64,000 nucleotides of DNA from Aegicerativicinus sediminis (GTDB taxonomy: Bacteria > Bacteroidota > Bacteroidia > Flavobacteriales > Flavobacteriaceae). The notes beneath the pieces were generated by a model. The model had not been told where the DNA came from. It saw only the letters and a list, made by a program, of their open reading frames with translations, and ran no database searches. The stretch lies in the NCBI RefSeq assembly GCF_015476115.1, contig NZ_CP064295.1:2288001-2352000 (forward strand), read 5' to 3'. Positions 51,599 to 61,380 of this stretch are shown in pieces. A program made the position numbers and the translations under genes. Each line of letters starts with the position of its first letter. Positions within the stretch are counted from its first letter, which is position 1.

Positions 51599-52981
51599 AT
51601 GAAGACGAGAGTTACTTTAATATTAGCAGCACTTCTTCTGGCATTTAATTTTGGTTTTGCGCAACAGGATGAGGAAAGCATGACTAATCTTACAATTTTT
51701 ACAGATTACTACAAGAGCAAGAAATTTGACGAGGCCTACGAGCCTTGGATGAAAGTAAGGAATAAGAGTCCAAAATTTAATAGGGCTATATATGCCTATG
51801 GAGATGATATTCTTGAGCATAAAATTGAGAAATCTTCGGGTGCTGAAAAGAAAAAGTATATAGAGGATTATATGTTGTTATTAGACCAAGCGGCTGAGAA
51901 CTATCCTAAATATTATCCTCTTGGAACTGTTTTGGATAAAAAGGCAGAGTTAATGTACGATTATAAAGATGTTTTAGGAGCTAATGATAAGCAAATCTAT
52001 GATGCTTTTGATAAGGCTTATAAAACTGACATTGATAACTTTACAAGCCCTAGGGGACTATATATTTACTTTTCAACTATAGTTGATTTGTTTAATGCAG
52101 GTCAGGTTGATCTTCAGAATGTTTTTGATAAATATGATGATGTAACTGATAAAATTGCCACGGAAGTTGAGAACTATTCTGAAAAATTAAATGAATTGGT
52201 TGCAAAGGAAGAGGCTGGGCAAAAATTGACTTCAAAAGAAGAGCAATACAAAAGGCAGTATAATAGTTACCTTGAAAACTATGACAAAATTAATGGAAGC
52301 ATTGATAGCAAATTAGGACAATTGGCCGATTGTAAAAATCTTATTCCGTTATATAATAAAAACTATGATGCTAACAAAACCGATCCAGTTTGGTTAAAAA
52401 GAGCTGTTAGCCGTATGTATAATAAGGAGTGTACAGATGACCCACTTTACATTAAGTTGGTAAAGGCATATGATGAAACAGCTCCTTCTGCCGATACAAA
52501 ATACTTTGTTGCCACCTTGTTGTTCAAACAAGACAAAGACAAAGAAGCTATGGAATACTTAAATCAATCATACGATTTAGAGAAAGATCCATACAAAAAA
52601 GCAAAATTGGCTGAACGTATTGCGGGAAGCTTAAAATCTAAAGGTCAGTATGGTCAGGCTAGACAATATTATAGAGAATCATTAAAGTTAAATCCATCCA
52701 ATGGAAGACCTTATTTGATGATTGCAAATATGTATGCCGCAAGTGCTAACAATTGTGGTGATTCCCACTTTACTAAAAGAGCAGTGTTCTGGTTGGCAGC
52801 AAATGAAGCTAGAAGGGCTGGTAGCGTTGATCCTACATTAAGGTCAGCAGCATCTCAAACAGCTGCAAACTATGAGGCCAAGGCTCCAACAAGAAGTGAA
52901 ATCTTCTCAGAGGATATGTCTGGAAAAACAATCAATATTGGATGCTGGATTGGCTCTAGTGTACAAGTACCTAAATTGTAA
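51599..52981 (+). CDS. Secreted tetratricopeptide-repeat protein
   Basis: This 460-residue protein has a signal peptide (LAALLLAFNFGFAQQ). TPR-like helices recur, for example FTDYYKSKKFDEAYEPWMKV, FVATLLFKQDKDKEAMEYLN and SKGQYGQARQYYRESLKLNP. TPR proteins mediate protein contacts. Its place between an outer-membrane barrel and LptC suggests an envelope role. The stop directly abuts the lptC start. Confidence 0.8.
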   Translation: MKTRVTLILAALLLAFNFGFAQQDEESMTNLTIFTDYYKSKKFDEAYEPWMKVRNKSPKFNRAIYAYGDDILEHKIEKSSGAEKKKYIEDYMLLLDQAAENYPKYYPLGTVLDKKAELMYDYKDVLGANDKQIYDAFDKAYKTDIDNFTSPRGLYIYFSTIVDLFNAGQVDLQNVFDKYDDVTDKIATEVENYSEKLNELVAKEEAGQKLTSKEEQYKRQYNSYLENYDKINGSIDSKLGQLADCKNLIPLYNKNYDANKTDPVWLKRAVSRMYNKECTDDPLYIKLVKAYDETAPSADTKYFVATLLFKQDKDKEAMEYLNQSYDLEKDPYKKAKLAERIAGSLKSKGQYGQARQYYRESLKLNPSNGRPYLMIANMYAASANNCGDSHFTKRAVFWLAANEARRAGSVDPTLRSAASQTAANYEAKAPTRSEIFSEDMSGKTINIGCWIGSSVQVPKL

Positions 52982-53542
52982 TTGGTTAATAACAATCTTC
53001 ATATTATTTATAGCATGGTCGCAGTATTTTCTGTGACCATGTTTTTTTCATGTAAGGACAACTTTAAGGAGGTTCAAAAAATTGGTATTACACAAAATGA
53101 GCCTATTAGTGAGGCAAGGGGTATCAATTTGAAATATACGGATTCTGGTGAGGTTAAAGCACACTTGGTAAGTCCAAAAATGTATGACTATAGTAACAGG
53201 GATTTCCCCTTTAATGAATTTCCTGACGGAATAAAACTTACCATTTTTGATGATAAGGGAAATGAAAATTATATTTTCTCTGATTATGCTGTTTATTATG
53301 GTAGAACCAAATTGATAGATCTTCAGGGTAATGTTCAGCTCATAACAAATATGAATGATACACTTCTTACGGACCAGATCTATTATGATGAGATTCGTCA
53401 ATGGGTTTTTACCAATTATCCCGTAACCATAATATCTAAAGGCAACGTCAGTGAAGGGAATATTTTAGATTCAGACCGAAATTTTAAGGAACTTCAACTT
53501 ATGGAAGGACGTGCTGACGTTTACGTGAACGATAATAATTAA
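52982..53542 (+). CDS. lptC: LPS export periplasmic protein LptC
   Basis: This 186-residue lipoprotein-like protein (FSVTMFFSC, lipobox Cys24) has the LptC beta-jellyroll pattern. FSDYAVYYGRTKLIDLQGNVQLI and LLTDQIYYDEIRQWVFTNYPVTII correspond to the family core. It would link the inner-membrane LptBFG transporter to LptA for LPS export. The TTG right after the upstream stop is used; an ATG at 53015 would leave too short a signal. Confidence 0.83.
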   Translation: MVNNNLHIIYSMVAVFSVTMFFSCKDNFKEVQKIGITQNEPISEARGINLKYTDSGEVKAHLVSPKMYDYSNRDFPFNEFPDGIKLTIFDDKGNENYIFSDYAVYYGRTKLIDLQGNVQLITNMNDTLLTDQIYYDEIRQWVFTNYPVTIISKGNVSEGNILDSDRNFKELQLMEGRADVYVNDNN

Positions 53543-53570
53543 TTATCTTTGAAGCGAAATAAATCGACTT

Positions 53571-53762
53571 ATGAAATTGATGAAATTTTTCCAGTATGTA
53601 TACCTTGTATTTGTTGTACTCTTCATATATGACGGTATTCAACATTACAATGATGGCACAAACCGAATGTGGGTATCTTTTGCTTTGGCTGGTTTAGCGC
53701 TTTTCATGTTTTACTTTAGGAGAAAATATAGAAAGAAGTTCGAGCAACAAAATCGTAAATAA
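53571..53762 (+). CDS. Small two-helix membrane protein
   Basis: This 63-residue protein has two hydrophobic helices (YVYLVFVVLFIYDGI and VSFALAGLALFMFYF) and a basic tail (RRKYRKKFEQQNRK). It fits the inner membrane with the tail inside. I know no function. It sits 28 bp after lptC and 9 bp before the CNNM gene. Confidence 0.75.
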   Translation: MKLMKFFQYVYLVFVVLFIYDGIQHYNDGTNRMWVSFALAGLALFMFYFRRKYRKKFEQQNRK

Positions 53763-53771
53763 TTCCATTTC

Positions 53772-55061
53772 ATGGAGACCGCTTGGTTGATTGTAATTTT
53801 AATGCTGATTCTTTCAGCATTTTTTTCTGGTATGGAGATAGCCTTCGTTTCTTCCAACAAAATTCATATTGAAATTGAGAAGAAAAAGGAAGATTTTCTT
53901 GCCGGAATTTTAACCAAAATAACTGATAGGCCATCCAAATTTATTGCCACTATGCTCATTGGCAACAATATTGCTCTGGTAATATATGGTTTTTTAATGG
54001 GAGATATATTGGTGGATTGGTTTCAGTCTATGCTTCCGGCGAATTCAACCGTTGTCAATTATTTATTAAATGATTTGAGTTTATTAAGTCAAACGGTTAT
54101 ATCTACCCTCATTATATTAATTACTGCGGAATTTCTTCCCAAAGTATTTTTTCAGATTTACTCCAATACGTTTCTTCGACTATTTGCTGTGCCAGCCTAT
54201 TTATTTTATATGCTATTTACCTATATCTCAGATTTTGTCATCTGGATTTCAAATAAAGTATTGAAGTATTTTTTTAAGGCAGATGGGGACGATGTTAAAT
54301 TGGCCATGACAAAGGTGGAATTAGGTCATTACATAAGTGAACAAATGGAATCTATAGAGGAAGACGATGAGGTTGATAGTGAGATACAGATATTTCAAAA
54401 TGCCTTAGAGTTTTCAGAGGTTAAAGCGAGAGCAGTAATGATTCCAAGGACGGAAATTGTTGCAGTAGATGTTACGGATTCCGTTAAAAATGTTAATGCA
54501 CTATTTACTTCTACCGGACTTTCCAAAATATTGGTTTATAAAGGAACCATTGATGATATTGTGGGCTATGTTCATTCTTTCGAACTATTTAAAAAGCCAA
54601 AATCACTTTCTTCTATATCTCGCCCAGTATTGTATGTCCCAGAAACCATGCTTGTTAAAGATATACTAAACATGCTTACCAGAAGGCGAATGAGTATGGC
54701 CGTTGTTATAGATGAGTATGGAGGAACTGCGGGTATTATGACGATTGAAGATATAGTTGAGGAACTTTTTGGGGAGATTGAGGATGAGCATGATACAGTT
54801 GTGCTGATAGAGGAGCAATTGGACGAACGAAACTATAAATTTTCGGCGCGTCTGGAAGTGGATTACATAAATGAAACTTATAAATTAGATCTGCCTGAAG
54901 GCGAAAACTATGAGACTTTGGGCGGTCTAATAATGGATGAAACTGAAGGTATCCCAGATGTAAATGAAGTAATTCTCATTGAAAATTTTCAGTTTAAAAT
55001 CTTGGAAGCATCCTCTACGAAAATAGATGTGGTATCCCTTAGAATCCTTGAAGAGGACTAA
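53772..55061 (+). CDS. CNNM/CBS-domain membrane protein (hemolysin C/CorC family)
   Basis: This 429-residue protein has a DUF21/CNNM membrane domain (about 1-190; ILSAFFSGMEIAFVSSNKI), a CBS pair (about 205-335; ARAVMIPRTEIVAVDV, SMAVVIDEYGGTAGIMTIED) and a CorC_HlyC domain at the end (345-425; NYETLGGLIMDETEGIPDVN). Such proteins act in magnesium or cobalt handling. Flavobacterial paralogues include GldE, but no gld gene is adjacent. Confidence 0.87.
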   Translation: METAWLIVILMLILSAFFSGMEIAFVSSNKIHIEIEKKKEDFLAGILTKITDRPSKFIATMLIGNNIALVIYGFLMGDILVDWFQSMLPANSTVVNYLLNDLSLLSQTVISTLIILITAEFLPKVFFQIYSNTFLRLFAVPAYLFYMLFTYISDFVIWISNKVLKYFFKADGDDVKLAMTKVELGHYISEQMESIEEDDEVDSEIQIFQNALEFSEVKARAVMIPRTEIVAVDVTDSVKNVNALFTSTGLSKILVYKGTIDDIVGYVHSFELFKKPKSLSSISRPVLYVPETMLVKDILNMLTRRRMSMAVVIDEYGGTAGIMTIEDIVEELFGEIEDEHDTVVLIEEQLDERNYKFSARLEVDYINETYKLDLPEGENYETLGGLIMDETEGIPDVNEVILIENFQFKILEASSTKIDVVSLRILEED

Positions 55062-55158
55062 TCTTCTAAACCATTAATAAATCTGTTAATCGGCTTTTTT
55101 TTATTCATTTAAAATGGTATTTTCGCGCACTTATATTTTAGAAAATTTTCAATAAAAA

Positions 55159-57318
55159 ATGGCAGTTTTAAATAAAATCAGACAACGATCACTGTTTTTA
55201 ATTTTGGTTATTGCTTTGGCATTGTTCTCATTTGTTCTTGCAGACTTATTCAAGAATAGCAGTGCCCTTACAGGTGGTTCACAAGATGTTGTCGCAACGG
55301 TAAATGGAGAGGATATTAACCGCACAACGTTTGCGGATAGGGTAGAATTGATGCAACGCCAAATGGGTCCGGCTTCAACATCCACCCAAGCCATGGATAG
55401 GGTATACAATCAACAAGTAAAAGAAGTGTTGATTGAACAGCAATTACAGGAGTTGGGTTATACCGTAGAACAGGCAGAAACAAGAGAGCTTTTAAGGAAT
55501 GCTTTTGCCTCCTATCCAGAATTTACTAATGAAGCAGGCATGTTCGATGAAGCTAAATTGAATGAATATATTGCCAACTTAAAGGCAATTGCGCCCCAAC
55601 CTGCACCTCTTGGAAACTTTCAAATGACGTATGCCGATTGGGTTAATTATGAAGCTACTTTAGGTAGAAATGCACAAGAACAGGCATATTACAATATGAT
55701 TAAAGCTGGCTTAAATGCAACTTTGGGAGAAGCTGAGGATGAATATATGTTGGAGAGCAATACAGTGGATGTTCGTTTTGTTCAACTTCCATTTACAAGT
55801 ATCGCTGATAGCTTAGTTGAAGTTACTAAATCTGATATTAAAAACTATATAGATAAGAATCCAGATCAATATCAAGTTGAAGATTCTAGAGATATTGTTT
55901 TTGTTGAATTTACAGAGCAACCAACTGTTGAGGATGAAGAAGCCGTAAAAGAAAATTTATTGGCACTTCTTCAAAATAGGGTGGAGTATAATAAGGAAAC
56001 AAAAACCAATGATTCAGTATATGGTTTTAGGGATTTAACTGCCGATAAAATTGGTGAGTTTGTAAATTCAAATTCAGATATACGTTATTCCGATAACTTT
56101 ATTTTTAAGAATGCACTTCCGCTGAACTACAGAGATAGTATTTACGATTTGAATGTCGGTGATATTTTTGGTCCATATAAAGATGCTGGCTATTATAAGT
56201 TAAGTAAAGTGGTGGCTGAAAAACAAATCCCAGATTCAGTAAAATCTCGTCACATACTAATTCCATACATCGGTGCGCAAATGGCACAACCAGATGTAAT
56301 TAGAACTCCAGATCAGGCCAAACAGTTGGCAGATAGTTTATATAATGTTCTCCAAAAGAACAAATCTAAATTTGGAGAATTTGTTACTGAATATTCTTCT
56401 GACCAAGGAAGTGTAAATAATGGTGGTGAGTACGATTTTCATAGTTTCGGGACTATGGTTAAGCCATTCAATGACTTTGAGTTTGAAAATGCTCCGGGCA
56501 GTATGAAAGTTGTTGAAACTGTGTTTGGATACCATATCGTGGAAGTGTTGGAGCAGTCATCAAAGAAGCGAGCTATTAAGGTGGCTACTATTGCTGAGAA
56601 AATTGAGCCTTCTGAAAATACGATAGACGAGGTTTTTAATGAAACTTCAAAATTTGAAATAGCTATTAAGGAAAAGGCTTTTCGTGATGTCGCAAAAGAG
56701 AATGGATACAACGTTAGACCTGTTAACAATATCAAAGAATTACAGGAAATGCTTCCAGGTTTAGGAAATCAAAGAACTATCGTTAGATGGGCGTTTGAGG
56801 ATGAAACTGATTTAGGTGAGTTCAAGAGATTTTCTTTAGCCGGTGGAGGTTATGTAGTTGTTCAATTGGTTGGTAAGCACAAAGCTGGATTAATGGATCC
56901 TGAAAATGCATCTGCAACTGCAATTGCAGAAATTAGGAACCAAAAGAAAGCTGAAATGTTGAAATCTAAAGTTTCTGCAACCTCACTTGATGATATAGCA
57001 AAGAACAACAATACTTCAGTTAGGACTGCCGCTGCCGTGAATATGAAAAATCCAACTTTGGCCGGTGCTGGTTTGGAGCCTAAGGTTGTAGGTGTAGCTT
57101 TTGGATTGAAAGAAGGTGAAATTTCTGATTTGGTTGTTGGAAACAAAGGTGTCTACAAAATTGAAGTTACTAAGAAAACTGATGCGGCAAAATTGGATAA
57201 TTACCAGGGTGTTTTAAGTAGATTGAATAGCTCCGCTGGTGCGAATGTTCAAACCAAAGTGTTTGATGCACTTAAGAATGCTGCAGAAATAGATGATTAC
57301 AGAGGAAGATTTTATTAA
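55159..57318 (+). CDS. PpiD-type periplasmic peptidylprolyl isomerase
   Basis: This 719-residue chaperone has an N-terminal inner-membrane helix (LFLILVIALALFSFVLADLF), a SurA-like N-terminal domain and a parvulin PPIC domain at about 350-455 (VKSRHILIPYIG, SSDQGSVNNGGEYDF, VETVFGYHIVEVLE). It helps outer-membrane proteins fold. TATTTTCG at 55118-55125 is a near-consensus -7 box. It is the last gene of the plus-strand run and ends at a strong terminator. Confidence 0.9.
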   Translation: MAVLNKIRQRSLFLILVIALALFSFVLADLFKNSSALTGGSQDVVATVNGEDINRTTFADRVELMQRQMGPASTSTQAMDRVYNQQVKEVLIEQQLQELGYTVEQAETRELLRNAFASYPEFTNEAGMFDEAKLNEYIANLKAIAPQPAPLGNFQMTYADWVNYEATLGRNAQEQAYYNMIKAGLNATLGEAEDEYMLESNTVDVRFVQLPFTSIADSLVEVTKSDIKNYIDKNPDQYQVEDSRDIVFVEFTEQPTVEDEEAVKENLLALLQNRVEYNKETKTNDSVYGFRDLTADKIGEFVNSNSDIRYSDNFIFKNALPLNYRDSIYDLNVGDIFGPYKDAGYYKLSKVVAEKQIPDSVKSRHILIPYIGAQMAQPDVIRTPDQAKQLADSLYNVLQKNKSKFGEFVTEYSSDQGSVNNGGEYDFHSFGTMVKPFNDFEFENAPGSMKVVETVFGYHIVEVLEQSSKKRAIKVATIAEKIEPSENTIDEVFNETSKFEIAIKEKAFRDVAKENGYNVRPVNNIKELQEMLPGLGNQRTIVRWAFEDETDLGEFKRFSLAGGGYVVVQLVGKHKAGLMDPENASATAIAEIRNQKKAEMLKSKVSATSLDDIAKNNNTSVRTAAAVNMKNPTLAGAGLEPKVVGVAFGLKEGEISDLVVGNKGVYKIEVTKKTDAAKLDNYQGVLSRLNSSAGANVQTKVFDALKNAAEIDDYRGRFY

Positions 57319-57339
57319 TTAAAAATTCCATAAAATATT

Positions 57340-57366
57340 AAAAAGCACTGATTTTCAGTGCTTTTT
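57340..57366. terminator. Bidirectional terminator between ppiD and the GYDIA kinase
   Basis: AAAAAGCACTGA and TCAGTGCTTTTT pair over 12 bp with a 3-nt loop; T7 follows on the plus strand and A/T-rich DNA on the minus. It serves both convergent genes. Confidence 0.85.
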
Positions 57367-58272
57367 TTATAGAATTAAATTATGATAGGGTATGATTACG
57401 TTAAATCCTTTTTCTTGAAAATAGGTGTAAGGTTCTTCCTCTGTTGCAGCCAAAATAAAATCGCCACCCCATGCCCCTAAACTTTTTAGGACTCCTTTGA
57501 AGTCCGGAAATCTGGTAGATATTGGTTCTTCGTCTAATGCCCGGGAAATAAAGCCCTCATGCTGATTTATTAAATCCTGAAAATTTTTAAAATCTGCCGT
57601 AGCTAGTATATTTAAAGTTAATTTTGAAATTCTGTCAGTAAGACCGATAGTATTTTTATTTTTTCTGTATGTGGCAATTGCCTTTCTGCTATTTTGTTTT
57701 TGGTTTAGATAAACAAAATAAAGATTGTCTTTAAAGGCTGGATCAAATTTTACTGATGAATAATTAGCTTTACCATTTTTCAATTCGTAAGTAATGGGTC
57801 CATTTGCCGTTGCACATGCAATATCGTAGCCGCTACCTCCGAAGGTTTTTCCTAATAAGGTAAAAGGGTTTACATCTGCCCATTGACTAATCAGTGATAT
57901 GAGAGTACTTGAGCTTCCCAATCCCCAATTAGTATTAAAATCTAAAAATGTTTCAACTTTAAAGCCTGTTTGGTTGACGAGAAAACTTGGGTTAAGATTT
58001 CTAGCCTCTTTAAAAATAGAAATTAACCTAGCTTTTTTGTCAACCTCAATATTATCTGTATTTGCAGATAATTCGTCAAAATTGATAAATGTTTCAAACC
58101 AAATTTCACTATTGTGGTCATAGCTTTTCCAATTAATACCATCAATATCTGCCGATTCAATTAGAATCGATTGTCCCAATTTTGTTGGTAGGGCTAGGGA
58201 TAATGCACCATCCAAGACGGCATATTCTCCGGTTAGTAACAATTTGCCGTTAGCCTTGAAGGATGTTGTCAT
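57367..58272 (-). CDS. GYDIA family GHMP kinase
   Basis: This 301-residue GHMP kinase has LLLTGEYAVLDGALSLALPT (11-30), the ATP loop NWGLGSSSTLISL (115-127), and the family tag GGSGYDIACA (145-154) where others have a different catalytic Asp context. It overlaps mvaA by four bases, so it is probably a mevalonate-pathway kinase, either mevalonate or phosphomevalonate kinase. The other candidate is at 10489. Confidence 0.85.
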   Translation of the reverse strand: MTTSFKANGKLLLTGEYAVLDGALSLALPTKLGQSILIESADIDGINWKSYDHNSEIWFETFINFDELSANTDNIEVDKKARLISIFKEARNLNPSFLVNQTGFKVETFLDFNTNWGLGSSSTLISLISQWADVNPFTLLGKTFGGSGYDIACATANGPITYELKNGKANYSSVKFDPAFKDNLYFVYLNQKQNSRKAIATYRKNKNTIGLTDRISKLTLNILATADFKNFQDLINQHEGFISRALDEEPISTRFPDFKGVLKSLGAWGGDFILAATEEEPYTYFQEKGFNVIIPYHNLIL

Positions 58273-59582
58273 TCCCTCATTTTATTTAAAGCTTCAGAAA
58301 CGGCACTGTGAGAAACATGAATGTCTTGAAATTTGGGGATTAAGATTGATTTTTCCTCCTCATTGGCTCCAAATTGGTTTAAAATATTCATTAGGTGCAT
58401 TTTCATATGCCCCTTCTGTATTCCTGTTGTAACCAGGGACTTTATGGCAGCAAAGTTTTGCGCTAATCCTGCTACGGCTACTATTTCCATCAATTCTTCC
58501 GCATTTGGTCTATGCAACATTTCTAATGAAAGTTTTACCAATGGATGAAGGCTAGTTAAACCGCCAATTGTACCTAAGGCCAATGGAACTTCAATCCAAA
58601 ACTTGAAAATATTATTATCTACAATAGCATGAGTTAAGCTTCTATATTGTCCAGATTTTGAAGCATAGGCATGAACGCCGGCCTCAATAGCCCTAAAATC
58701 GTTTCCAGTAGCTAAAACAACGGCATCGATACCATTCATAATCCCTTTATTGTGGGTTACGGCACGATAAGGTTCAACCTCCGCAATTTTAATCGCTTGT
58801 ACAAAGCGTTCGCAAAATTCTTGGCCTGATATATCTCCTTCCTGTAATAGGTCTATATTACAACTGACCTCAGCTCTTACCAAACATTCAGGCACATAGT
58901 TTGATAGAATACTCATAACCACTTTTGGGTAAATTGTTTCATCTTCAAACTGCTTGAATGTTTTTGCTTCCCTTCTTAAAGTATTAGCAAAACTCTCTAG
59001 GCAAGAATTGATAAAGTTTGCACCCATTGCATCGCGAGTGTCGAACTCGGCATGAATTTGATAATAGTTTTCTAGTTCGGAAGTCTTATCAATTAGTTTA
59101 ACACTTAAAATTCCACCACCCCTCTTTTCCATATTTTTGGTTAATGGTTTGGTTTCATCAAGGATCTTGGGTTTTAATTCTTCAAAAAAACTGAATAAAG
59201 CCTCACTGCTGCCCCTATAGATAATATGTACCTGTCCTATTTTCTTGGTAGATATCACCTCAGCTTTAAAACCTCCACGTTCCAGCCAAAATTTTGCTGC
59301 TTTACTAGCCGCGGCTACGACTGAACTTTCTTCAATCGCCATAGGTATAGTATAAGGATGTCCATTAATTAAAAAATTTGGAGCTACCCCAAATGGCAGA
59401 TAATAATTCGTTATGGTATTTTCAATGAATTCATCATGTAGTTTTTGGAGTTTTTCATCACTACTCCAATACTGTTTTATGATATTCTTCGCCTCGTTAG
59501 AATCTGGAAAATAGGTAGATACAATCCAATCTATTTTTTTGTTCTTAGAAAGTTTTGAAAATCCTGAAATGGTCTTGCTCAT
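58269..59582 (-). CDS. mvaA: HMG-CoA reductase (class II, degradative type)
   Basis: This 437-residue enzyme converts HMG-CoA to mevalonate (or the reverse). Catalytic Glu84 is in MAIEESSVVAAASKAA, Lys in AVTHNKGIMNGID, Asp in VLATGNDFRAIEAG, and a C-terminal His in HVSHSAVSEAL. Short length and these motifs mark class II. In this phylum it serves biosynthesis. It leads the two-gene unit with the GYDIA kinase; TATCTTTG at 59603-59610 is a perfect -7 box. Confidence 0.93.
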   Translation of the reverse strand: MSKTISGFSKLSKNKKIDWIVSTYFPDSNEAKNIIKQYWSSDEKLQKLHDEFIENTITNYYLPFGVAPNFLINGHPYTIPMAIEESSVVAAASKAAKFWLERGGFKAEVISTKKIGQVHIIYRGSSEALFSFFEELKPKILDETKPLTKNMEKRGGGILSVKLIDKTSELENYYQIHAEFDTRDAMGANFINSCLESFANTLRREAKTFKQFEDETIYPKVVMSILSNYVPECLVRAEVSCNIDLLQEGDISGQEFCERFVQAIKIAEVEPYRAVTHNKGIMNGIDAVVLATGNDFRAIEAGVHAYASKSGQYRSLTHAIVDNNIFKFWIEVPLALGTIGGLTSLHPLVKLSLEMLHRPNAEELMEIVAVAGLAQNFAAIKSLVTTGIQKGHMKMHLMNILNQFGANEEEKSILIPKFQDIHVSHSAVSEALNKMRE

Positions 59583-59602
59583 TTTGTTTTATAATGAAAG
59601 TG

Positions 59603-59610
59603 CAAAGATA
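59603..59610 (-). promoter_or_regulatory. Candidate -7 box for mvaA
   Basis: The minus strand reads TATCTTTG, a perfect TAnnTTTG, 20 bp before the ATG. No clear -33 element. Confidence 0.5.
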
Positions 59611-59794
59611 TCAATCCCGACGGAGTAATTCTCTTCTGCTCTTGAAGCGATTTAACACGAAATATCCTCAAATTTTATTCAAATTTTAGTAAACTTGGTC
59701 ACTTTTTGTTTAAAATTAATTTTTTGGTTCAATTTTTAACGATTTTCTATACTTATAACTTTTGAAACCTTACTCTAACTAAAATTTATTTTTT

Positions 59795-61369
59795 ATGACA
59801 GCTACAGTTTTAGCTAACCAAAAGAAGCTTTTCGGACATCCTGTTGGTTTGTATATTTTGTTCTTAACAGAAATGTGGGAACGTTTTTCATATTATGGGA
59901 TGCGTGCCATTTTGGTATTATATTTAGTGGCAGAAACCGCCTCTGATAACCCTGGTTTGGGTTGGGCAAATGATAGTGCTATTGCATTATATGGTTGGTA
60001 CACCATGTTCGTTTATGTAGCCTCAATACCTGGGGGTATAATCGCGGATAAAATACTGGGCCAAAGGAAATCGGTTTTTGTTGGTGGTCTTCTCCTTGTA
60101 GCTGGTCATAGCGTCTTAGCAATCGAGCAAATGTGGGCCTTTTATTTAGGTCTTATTTTGATTGTGATGGGTGTGGGTATGTTGAAACCTAATATCTCAA
60201 CTATGGTTGGGGGATTGTATCCGAAAAACCAACAGAATAAAAGAGATATGGGTTTTTATATTTTTTACATGGGAATCAATTTGGGAGCAGCAGCGGCAGC
60301 TCTTATAGTTGGTTATGTTGGTGAAAATATAGGATGGCATTATGGATTTGGATTGGCAGGTATCGGTATGGGTGTTGGCCAATTGACTTATTGGTGGGGT
60401 CAGAAGTATCTTAAACATGTAGGTAATCTCGTTATTGATGATCGAGATGATGAAAATGCTAAGGAAAGTAAGAATCTCTTTTCTGCAATTTTCAAACATA
60501 CCAATTCTATTATTGGATTTTCAATTACTGTTGCTTTAGGATTAGCAATTTGGTTTTTAGGAGGCTCATGGTCTTATGGTCTTTTAGTTATAGCTTTAGC
60601 TTTTGCTGTGGGTGTTGGAGTCGTGGTTTATAACGATGGAAATAAGGTTGAAAAAGATAGGATTTTAGTTACCTATTTATCGTTTTTAATCATCATAATT
60701 TTTTGGGGAGCTTTTGAACAGGCTGGTGGTTTGTTAAATGTTTATGCTGCTCAAAAAACAGATTTGTCATTAGGAAGTTTTATGGTTCCGGCAAGTTGGT
60801 TTCAGTCGGTTAATGCCATTTTTATCTTGGTATTTGCAACTATAGTTGGAAGTTTTTGGGTATGGTGGAAGAATAGGGGAAAGGAATCTTCCTCGTTGTT
60901 TAAGATGGCCATAGGTGTAATTATAATGGGCTGGGGATTTTTCTTCATGTCTGTGGCAAGTAAAGAAGTTGGTTACGATGCAGCCGGAGAAGTAATTCAA
61001 AAATCTGGTATGCAATGGCTCGTTTTAGCTTATTTATTTCATACACTAGGAGAACTATGCGCATCTCCAGTTGCATTATCATTTATTACAAAATTAGCTC
61101 CAGAACGTTGGATGGCCTTTATGATGGGGGCTTATTTTGCGGCTACTGGTCTAGGAAATAAGGTTGCCGGTCTTTTAGGAGAATCTGCCTCAGAATTTGG
61201 TGAGTTTGCCATTTTTACCGGAATTGCTGTTTTCTGTACAATATTCGGTCTATTAGTTTTGGCAGTTTTAAAACCGTTAAAAAGGTTAACTCACGAAGCT
61301 GAAAATTTAGAAGGTAAAGATGAGCAACAAGAAGGTTACGAATTAGCTGATCCTAAATTAAACGATTAA
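59795..61369 (+). CDS. POT/PTR2-family peptide transporter
   Basis: This 524-residue MFS transporter has about 14 helices. The proton-coupling ExxERFxYYG motif is EMWERFSYYGMRAI near residue 30. GMLKPNISTMVGGLY and FYIFYMGINLGA are further hallmarks. It imports di- and tripeptides with protons. It precedes a second POT gene by 11 bp. Confidence 0.93.
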   Translation: MTATVLANQKKLFGHPVGLYILFLTEMWERFSYYGMRAILVLYLVAETASDNPGLGWANDSAIALYGWYTMFVYVASIPGGIIADKILGQRKSVFVGGLLLVAGHSVLAIEQMWAFYLGLILIVMGVGMLKPNISTMVGGLYPKNQQNKRDMGFYIFYMGINLGAAAAALIVGYVGENIGWHYGFGLAGIGMGVGQLTYWWGQKYLKHVGNLVIDDRDDENAKESKNLFSAIFKHTNSIIGFSITVALGLAIWFLGGSWSYGLLVIALAFAVGVGVVVYNDGNKVEKDRILVTYLSFLIIIIFWGAFEQAGGLLNVYAAQKTDLSLGSFMVPASWFQSVNAIFILVFATIVGSFWVWWKNRGKESSSLFKMAIGVIIMGWGFFFMSVASKEVGYDAAGEVIQKSGMQWLVLAYLFHTLGELCASPVALSFITKLAPERWMAFMMGAYFAATGLGNKVAGLLGESASEFGEFAIFTGIAVFCTIFGLLVLAVLKPLKRLTHEAENLEGKDEQQEGYELADPKLND

Positions 61370-61380
61370 TTCCTAAGCTA

